Shown here: positions 1 through 3,926 of the stretch, in pieces
How the letters are laid out: each line of letters begins with the position of its first letter
Numbering within the stretch: the stretch's first letter is position 1
Assembly (NCBI GenBank): GCA_018830415.1
Contig: JAHJSJ010000262.1
Location: forward strand, 1 to 5,441
Reading direction: 5' to 3'
DNA from: Alphaproteobacteria bacterium
Lineage (GTDB): Bacteria; Pseudomonadota; Alphaproteobacteria; Sphingomonadales; Sphingomonadaceae
Length of the DNA stretch: 5,441 nucleotides
Program-made: the position numbers and the translations under genes
The notes under the pieces: model-generated
Database searches by the model: none
Seen by the model: only the letters and a program-made list of their open reading frames with translations
What the model was told of the DNA's origin: nothing

Positions 1-35
1 CTGAAAACCGGTTCCCATTTTTCAGCCGCGATGCT
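1..35. repeat. Short inverted-repeat element, possibly a dispersed alphaproteobacterial intergenic repeat
   Basis: Arms CTGAAAA (1-7) and TTTTCAG (19-25) are perfect inverse complements around an 11-nt loop. The core AAAACCGGTTCCCA, followed by ATGCTCTAG (31-39), matches from memory a motif seen many times between genes in rhizobia and sphingomonads; I cannot verify this here. The element lies directly downstream of the minus-strand CaiB-family gene, and its last bases run into that gene's stop codon. It could act as a weak 3'-end hairpin, but the stem is AT-rich and lacks a clear U-tract. It may extend left beyond the window. Confidence 0.4.
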
Positions 36-1187
36 CTAGCCATCCTCGCCATGGATCGGTGATGGCCGGTCGAGCGCCAGTTCGGCATCCGAGAAGGTGA
101 ACGGGCTGCGCACCCCCGCCATCCCGCCCAGATCCACCCGCATCCCGCGCGCGATGACCTGAGGATCGGCGAACACCTCGTCCAAGCGATTGATTGGCCC
201 CGCAGGAACGCCCGCAGCATGGCAGGCATCGAGCAGGCCTTGCTTGCCCCACCCCGCCGCCGCCGCCGCGATTTCGGTATCGAGCGCTGCTGCATTGGCG
301 GTGCGATCACCATTGGTGGCAAAGCGCGGATCGGCGGACAGATGGGCCAGCCCCAGCACCGCCATCAGCTTGTGAAACAACCCGTCATTGGCGGGCGCAA
401 GGATCACGTGGCCATCGGCCACCGCAAACACCCCGTAAGGCGCGACCTGCGCGTGGGCATTGCCCATGCGCGGGGGGTTTTCGCCGGTGGTGAACAGATA
501 GGTCGCCTGATTGGCGAGCAGCCCGACCGAACAATCCATCAGGCTCATGTCGACCTGCTGTCCGCGTCCTGTCCGCGCCCGCATCAGCAGCGCCGCCTGA
601 ATGCCGTTGGCTGCCCAGACGCCGGTGGCAAGGTCGCTGATTGACACCCCCATCTTGACCGGATGGCCTTGCGGTTCCCCGGTCAGCGACATCAGCCCGC
701 TCATCCCCTGCGCGACGAAATCATAGCCCGCTTCGTGCGCGCGCGGCCCGGTTTGGCCGAAGCCGGTGATCGAACAATAGACGAGGCCGGGATTGCCGTC
801 CGCGACGCTCGCGTAATCAAGCCCGAACTTGGCGAGGCTGCCGGTCTTGAAGTTTTCGATCAGCACATCGGCCCCGGCGATCAGTGCGTTGACCCGCGCA
901 AGGTCGTCCGCGTCCCCGAAATCCGCGATGATCGACCGTTTGCCGCGATTGCAGGCGTGGTAATAGGCGGCCTCGCGGTGGACTGTGCCCTGCGCATCGG
1001 TGCGTTCGACCCACGGCGGCCCCCACAGCCTTGTGCCGTCACCTTCGGGGCTTTCAACCTTGATAACATCCGCGCCCAGATCGGCCAGAATCTGCCCGCA
1101 GAACGGCCCCGCCAGCACGCGAGCAAGCTCGACCACCCTGAGCCCGGCAAGCGGGGCGTTGGGATTGCGGGGTTCAGGGAGCCACAT
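36..1187 (-). CDS. CaiB/BaiF (family III) CoA-transferase
   Basis: Last gene of the operon; 383 residues, a normal length for the family. Family III enzymes transfer CoA between carboxylic acids through an aspartyl-CoA thioester and act in the cytoplasm as interlocked dimers. The N-terminus (residues 13-57) has the typical PLAGLRVVELARVLAGPFC, LGADVIKVE and GDGTRLWGPP signatures. ACNRGKRSIIADF (78-90) and ADVLIENFKTGSLAKFGLD (106-124) are further family blocks. In GVSISDLATGVWAANGI (180-196), Asp185 aligns with the catalytic Asp of formyl-CoA transferase (Asp169 in FRC). The C-terminal part contains the usual ADPRFATNGDR (285-295) and AAGVPAGPI (324-332). The start is ATG at 1187, preceded by AGGGGAA at a 6-nt spacing. 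The gene begins inside the hydrolase gene, overlapping it by 14 nt. The acid substrate cannot be told; the N-terminal region is reminiscent of the glutarate/dicarboxylate branch (SUGCT-like), but this is only an impression. Confidence 0.93.
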   Translation of the reverse strand: MWLPEPRNPNAPLAGLRVVELARVLAGPFCGQILADLGADVIKVESPEGDGTRLWGPPWVERTDAQGTVHREAAYYHACNRGKRSIIADFGDADDLARVNALIAGADVLIENFKTGSLAKFGLDYASVADGNPGLVYCSITGFGQTGPRAHEAGYDFVAQGMSGLMSLTGEPQGHPVKMGVSISDLATGVWAANGIQAALLMRARTGRGQQVDMSLMDCSVGLLANQATYLFTTGENPPRMGNAHAQVAPYGVFAVADGHVILAPANDGLFHKLMAVLGLAHLSADPRFATNGDRTANAAALDTEIAAAAAGWGKQGLLDACHAAGVPAGPINRLDEVFADPQVIARGMRVDLGGMAGVRSPFTFSDAELALDRPSPIHGEDG

Positions 1188-2073
1188 CGCCTGTTCCCCT
1201 GGCCGCCCTGAGGAACGCCACGCTGTCGGCCAGCACCGGGCCTTTGCTGCGGAACGGCACCGAAAGCGCCATTACAATCTCCTCGTGATCGAGCGGGCCG
1301 TAATTGATCGCCTTCACCGGCGCGCCCAGTTCGCGCAGTCTTGCCGCCAGATTATTGGCGTTCTTCGGACGCACCGTGGTGTCTCCCTCGGATGTCACCA
1401 GCAACATCGGCGGCGCGTCCTTGCGGGCGTATTCAATCGGCTGCGTTTCCAGCGGGCGGGGCCATTGCCCCATCGCCGCGATCGAGCGGGGCTTGTCGAA
1501 TGGATAGAAATCATAGGGGCCAGACAGCCCGACAGCCGCCGTCACGATACCCGGATCGACGCCTTCCGCACGCAGCCACCTGTCATCGAGCGCGAGCATG
1601 ATTGCCTGATAAGCGCCCGCCGAATGGCCCATGAAGGCGATACGATCAGGGTTGCCATCAAAGCGCGCGATATTGTCGCGCGTCCATGCCACCGCTTCGG
1701 CTCCGTCTTCAAGGAATGCGGGAAACAGCACCTTGGGCACCTTGCGATAATCGGCGATCACCACAAGGAAGCCTTCCCTTGCCAGCGCGCGCCCGGCGAA
1801 GGCATAGGACGCGCGATCACCCTTGGCCCAGCCGCCGCCATACCAGAACATCACCACCGGCAGTTGGCCCGAAGGCGCATCGGCGGGCGCCCAGATGTCG
1901 AGCGTCTGCCCTTGGCTGCCGAACGCCACGCCCTCTGCCACCAGCTGCGCGCCGGTGCCGCCGCCCGCCGCCCAGTCATAGGCGGACAGCAGCCGCGGGG
2001 GTGATGTCAATGCGAGGATGCCGCCGATCACAAGCGCAACTGCGATGCCGGTGAGCGCAAGAACACGCCGCAT
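1174..2073 (-). CDS. Alpha/beta-hydrolase fold esterase/lipase-like protein, N-terminally anchored
   Basis: 299 residues from ATG at 2073; a GTG directly before it (2076) is an alternative start. The protein belongs to the COG0657/BD-FAE-like esterases, which hydrolyse carboxylic esters. Residues 4-22 are a hydrophobic segment after MRR, either a signal anchor or an uncleaved signal peptide, so the enzyme probably acts at the periplasmic face. The oxyanion-hole motif is FWYGGGWAKGDR (76-87), with Tyr78 where many relatives have His of HGGGW. The nucleophile elbow is GHSAGA (149-154), Ser151. The likely acid is Asp231 (TSEGD) and the likely base is His263 (GPLDHEE), giving a complete triad. 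ADYRKVP (107-113) and FPAFLEDGAEAVAWTRDN (117-134) are typical of the group. The gene overlaps scoB by one base (TGATG) with no strong Shine-Dalgarno of its own, suggesting translational coupling. The substrate is unknown; a link to acids activated by the neighbouring CoA-transferases is inference. Confidence 0.88.
   Translation of the reverse strand: MRRVLALTGIAVALVIGGILALTSPPRLLSAYDWAAGGGTGAQLVAEGVAFGSQGQTLDIWAPADAPSGQLPVVMFWYGGGWAKGDRASYAFAGRALAREGFLVVIADYRKVPKVLFPAFLEDGAEAVAWTRDNIARFDGNPDRIAFMGHSAGAYQAIMLALDDRWLRAEGVDPGIVTAAVGLSGPYDFYPFDKPRSIAAMGQWPRPLETQPIEYARKDAPPMLLVTSEGDTTVRPKNANNLAARLRELGAPVKAINYGPLDHEEIVMALSVPFRSKGPVLADSVAFLRAARGTGDVAP
1194..1200 (-). promoter_or_regulatory. Ribosome binding site of the CaiB-family gene
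   Basis: On the minus strand this reads AGGGGAA, 6 nt before the ATG at 1187. It lies inside the 3' end of the hydrolase gene. It supports the chosen start and suggests that ribosomes can load on caiB independently despite the 14-nt gene overlap. Confidence 0.65.
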
Positions 2074-2708
2074 CACACCACGTAATGCGCCGTGGTGGTT
2101 GCGGCGATATCGGCCTCGGTCACGCCGGGGGCCATTTCGATCAGCCGGAACGGCGAATTGTGGTCAGGCCGCTGGAACACCGCAAGGTTGGTGATGACCA
2201 TATCCACCACGCCCGCGCCGGTCAGCGGCAGGGTGCATTGCGGGATGAACTTGGGCGAGCCATCCTTTGCGGTGTGATCCATCACCACAATGATCTTCTT
2301 CACGCCCGCGACCAGATCCATCGCCCCGCCCATGCCCTTGATCATCTTGCCGGGGATCATCCAGTTGGCGATGTCGCCATTCTCCGCCACTTCCATCGCG
2401 CCCAGCACGGTCAGATCAATATGCCCGCCGCGAATCATCGCAAAACTGGTGGCGCTGTCGAAATAGGCAGAATGCGGCAGTTCGCTGATGGTCTGCTTGC
2501 CGGCGTTGATCAGGTCAGCGTCAACCTCGTCTTCATAGGGGAACGGCCCGATGCCCAGCATCCCGTTCTCGCTTTGCAGCGTCACCATCATCCCTTCGGG
2601 GATGTGATTGGCGACCAGCGTCGGGATGCCGATGCCAAGGTTGACGTAATAGCCATCCTGCAATTCGCGCGCGGCGCGCGCTGCCATCTGGTCACGGGTC
2701 CAGCTCAT
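2073..2708 (-). CDS. scoB: Succinyl-CoA:3-ketoacid CoA-transferase, subunit B
   Basis: 211 residues, full length for the beta subunit of family I CoA-transferases. With ScoA it transfers CoA from succinyl-CoA to acetoacetate, giving acetoacetyl-CoA and succinate in the cytoplasm. The sequence starts SWTRDQMAARAARELQDG and carries NLGIGIPTLVANHIP (23-37). Glu47 in LQSENGMLGIGPFP (44-57) is the conserved catalytic glutamate that forms the glutamyl-CoA intermediate. LINAGKQT (66-73), SFAMIRGGHIDL (88-99), ANWMIPGKMIKGMGGAMDL (114-132) and the Pro-rich SPKFIPQCTLPLTG (151-164) follow as in close family members. The start is ATG at 2708, set by a strong GGGAGGT 6 nt upstream; it overlaps the scoA stop as ATGA. 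A 3-oxoadipate CoA-transferase (PcaJ) is the main alternative; the overall match to Sco/Scot and the lack of pca neighbours favour ScoB. Confidence 0.95.
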   Translation of the reverse strand: MSWTRDQMAARAARELQDGYYVNLGIGIPTLVANHIPEGMMVTLQSENGMLGIGPFPYEDEVDADLINAGKQTISELPHSAYFDSATSFAMIRGGHIDLTVLGAMEVAENGDIANWMIPGKMIKGMGGAMDLVAGVKKIIVVMDHTAKDGSPKFIPQCTLPLTGAGVVDMVITNLAVFQRPDHNSPFRLIEMAPGVTEADIAATTTAHYVV

Positions 2709-3430
2709 GCTGCGACCTCCCTTTCGCGTGTGGTCAGGAATTCGATCTGCTTGTCATAGGGTGCGCCCATCACGATGCGGTTCACGAACACCCCGGCAAG
2801 GTGGATCTGATCGGGATCAAGCGCGCCTGCGGGGACGATTTCCTCGACCTCGGCGACGCACACCTTGCCGCAGGTGGCCGCGGGCAGGTTGAAATTGCGC
2901 GCGGTCTTGCGGAAGATGAGGTTGCCGGTTTCATCGGCTTTCCACGCCTTGACGATGGCGAGGTCAGCGAAGATGCCGTGTTCAAGGATATAGGTCTGCA
3001 TCACCCCGTCACGGTCGGGGAAGTCCTTGTGTTCCTTGCCCACGGCGACTTCGGTGCCGACCCCGGTGCGGGTGTAGAAGCCGGGAATGCCCGCGCCGCC
3101 CGCGCGCATCCGTTCGGCCAGCGTGCCTTGCGGGCAGAATTCAACCTCAAGCTCGCCCGCCAGATACTGGCGTTCAAATTCCTTGTTCTCGCCGACATAG
3201 GAACTGATCATCTTGGCCACCTGCCGGGTGCGCAGCAGCTTGCCGATGCCCTGATTGTCGATGCCCGCATTGTTGCTGGCGAAGGTCAGGCCGGTCACCC
3301 CGCTATCGCGGATCGCGTCGAGCAATCTTTCGGGAATGCCGCATAAGCCAAAGCCCCCTGCGGCGATCAGCATGTCGTTTTTCAGGACGCCTGCAAGCGC
3401 ACTGGCGGCATCGGGGTAGATTTTGGTCAT
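2705..3430 (-). CDS. scoA: Succinyl-CoA:3-ketoacid CoA-transferase, subunit A
   Basis: First gene of the operon; 241 residues from ATG at 3430, which matches the family's usual N-terminus M-x-KIYPDAASALAG. An in-frame GTG at 3451 would add seven residues (SEQTSSM region) and neither start has a convincing Shine-Dalgarno, so the start is uncertain. Diagnostic blocks are IAAGGFGLCGIPE (22-34), the CoA-binding glycine-rich loop of the alpha subunit; SNNAG (52-56); SSYVGENKEF (77-86); the family signature FCPQGTLAERMRAGGAGIPG (98-117); and TGVGTEVAVGKEH (122-134). The protein forms the enzyme with ScoB, which supplies the catalytic Glu. The stop TGA overlaps the scoB ATG by four bases. Role: activation of acetoacetate, linking ketone-body or PHB breakdown to the TCA cycle at the expense of succinyl-CoA. 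The gene and family call is secure; the physiological substrate is inferred from the family. Confidence 0.95.
   Translation of the reverse strand: MTKIYPDAASALAGVLKNDMLIAAGGFGLCGIPERLLDAIRDSGVTGLTFASNNAGIDNQGIGKLLRTRQVAKMISSYVGENKEFERQYLAGELEVEFCPQGTLAERMRAGGAGIPGFYTRTGVGTEVAVGKEHKDFPDRDGVMQTYILEHGIFADLAIVKAWKADETGNLIFRKTARNFNLPAATCGKVCVAEVEEIVPAGALDPDQIHLAGVFVNRIVMGAPYDKQIEFLTTREREVAA
2715..2721 (-). promoter_or_regulatory. Strong ribosome binding site of scoB
   Basis: Minus strand GGGAGGT, 6 nt before the scoB ATG at 2708, placed within the last codons of scoA. It is the best Shine-Dalgarno in the window. Together with the ATGA overlap it suggests that equal synthesis of the two transferase subunits is secured by reinitiation plus direct loading. 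Confidence 0.75.
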
Positions 3431-3604
3431 CGAACTGGTTTGCTCGCTCACTCAATCGGCACGCACAGGCCGTCTGCGGAATGTCACATAGGATGATTAG
3501 AGGCTTCGAAGCGCGCTGTCACGCCCATGCGAGCGCCAAAAGTGAATTTATGTTCATGTTGCGATGCAGCACGCGATTTTGCCATTCAATTGCTGAATAA
3601 TTAG

Positions 3605-3631
3605 GCAACTGCTTTTATTGCAAGCAGTTGC
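3605..3631. repeat. Perfect 10-bp inverted repeat, 7-nt loop
   Basis: GCAACTGCTT (3605-3614) and AAGCAGTTGC (3622-3631) are exact inverse complements around TTATTGC. No U-tract follows on either strand, so it is not a typical terminator. It could be a protein-binding dyad for the divergent promoters or an RNA hairpin. Confidence 0.6.
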
Positions 3632-3676
3632 GTGCGCTCTTTCGTATAGAAATCCTGTGATTTCCTCATCTGTTGC

Positions 3677-3688
3677 GTTGCATGCAAC
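3677..3688. promoter_or_regulatory. 12-bp perfect palindrome, candidate operator
   Basis: GTTGCATGCAAC is fully self-complementary. It contains TTGC-AT-GCAA, and related TTGC-NN-(T)GCA sequences occur at 3559-3568, 3618-3627 and 3673-3682, so a dimeric DNA-binding regulator is plausible. The regulator is not identified. Confidence 0.35.
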
Positions 3689-3689
3689 T

Positions 3690-3802
3690 ATCAATGAGGC
3701 TTTCGCACTTGCACAACAACCATGCCTACTGCATATGCGAAGTGCCTTTCAGGCATCCTCTCCCAAAACTTTCAAAGCCCGGCCCCGTGCCGGGCTTTTT
3801 TT
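3690..3802 (+). ncRNA. Candidate small RNA or terminated leader (3' end defined by terminator; 5' end unknown)
   Basis: A strong plus-strand intrinsic terminator ends this stretch, yet no plus-strand protein gene precedes it, so some plus-strand transcript is implied. The stretch before it is rich in pairings: GAGG (3696-3699) with CCTC (3757-3760), GCACTT (3705-3710) with AAGTGC (3740-3745), TTCGCA (3702-3707) with TGCGAA (3736-3741), ATGCCT (3722-3727) with AGGCAT (3751-3756), and TGCCT/AGGCA (3743-3755). An unpaired-looking CCTCTCCC (3757-3764) resembles the anti-Shine-Dalgarno loops of alphaproteobacterial sRNAs. The 5' end is set arbitrarily before the structured part. Possible -10-like elements are TATAGA (3645-3650) and TTTTAT (3613-3618, with TTGCTG 17 nt upstream), both weak. 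It matches no RNA family I recognise. Confidence 0.3.
3774..3802 (+). terminator. Rho-independent terminator
   Basis: AAAGCCCGGC (3774-3783) pairs perfectly with GCCGGGCTTT (3789-3798) around a 5-nt CCCGT loop. Seven T's at 3796-3802, three of them within the arm, form the U-tract on the plus strand. On the minus strand only three T's follow the stem, so the plus-strand orientation is favoured. It sits about 125 bp before the CDC48 start codon and 340 bp from the divergent sco operon, so it ends neither annotated unit. Confidence 0.85.
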
Positions 3803-3812
3803 GCCTGAAATC

Positions 3813-3837
3813 GCGCCGCGTCAGTCCCTCGCGGCGC
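3813..3837. repeat. GC-rich 8-bp hairpin upstream of the CDC48 gene
   Basis: GCGCCGCG (3813-3820) and CGCGGCGC (3830-3837) are exact inverse complements with a 9-nt loop. No T-run follows on either strand. Because it comes just 11 bases after the terminator's T-tract, it could be a second pause/termination element, a leader hairpin of the CDC48 mRNA, or a regulator site. Confidence 0.55.
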
Positions 3838-3914
3838 AGGATGTGCCTCGATTGATTGCATTCATCGCCCCCTGTTCCTAGCTATCGGTCTTGAACCCAG
3901 ACCACCAGCTGCAC

Positions 3915-3919
3915 AGGGA
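3915..3919 (+). promoter_or_regulatory. Ribosome binding site of the CDC48 gene
   Basis: AGGGA, 7 nt before the ATG at 3927. It supports this start, after which residues 11 onward align with the CDC48 N-domain. Confidence 0.6.
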
Positions 3920-3926
3920 TTCCCCG

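Larger units (their letters stand above)
3431..3926. other. Divergent intergenic region with palindromes and no convincing protein gene
   Basis: About 0.5 kb between the minus-strand sco operon and the plus-strand CDC48 gene. The part 3541-3620 has 30 G/C in 80 bases, clearly lower than the genes, as expected of a regulatory region. It contains the palindrome GCTTCGAAGC (3503-3512), a 10-bp hairpin (3605-3631), TTGC-type sites, an area with alternative foldings (3696-3760), an intrinsic terminator (3774-3802) and a GC-rich hairpin (3813-3837). Promoters for both divergent units must lie here, but I found no -35/-10 pair good enough to call. The only long reading frames run through the terminator and resemble no protein I know. 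Confidence 0.7.

Noticed and set aside
985..2004. 339-residue plus-strand reading frame opposite the hydrolase and caiB genes
   Set aside because: Arg/His-rich composition typical of antisense frames in GC-rich DNA, no recognisable domain, and it lies wholly over two well-supported genes.
2085..2759. 224-residue plus-strand reading frame opposite scoB
   Set aside because: Shadow of the scoB coding strand, His/Asp/Arg-rich, with no domain and no ribosome binding site of note.
3503..3512. GCTTCGAAGC 10-bp palindrome upstream of scoA
   Set aside because: A real palindrome, but short, isolated and without related copies in the region; kept only as a note under the intergenic region.
3628..3650. 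TTGCGT ... TATAGA as a plus-strand promoter
   Set aside because: The -10-like TATAGA is reasonable, but the spacer is only 11 nt, too short for a sigma-70 promoter. The alternative TTGCTG-N17-TTTTAT (3590-3618) has correct spacing but poor hexamers, so neither was called.
3872..3876. Minus-strand GGAAC as the -35 of a general stress (EcfG) promoter
   Set aside because: No GTT-type -10 at the proper distance, and no minus-strand gene follows closely.
3618..3881. 87-residue plus-strand frame in the intergenic region
   Set aside because: Starts with TTG, has no Shine-Dalgarno, runs straight through the strong terminator and resembles no protein; the stretch is better explained as regulatory or RNA.
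3856..3884. TTGCAT-N17-TAGCTA as promoter of the CDC48 gene
   Set aside because: The spacing fits, but the -35 keeps only TTG and the -10 only TA of the consensus; too weak to annotate.
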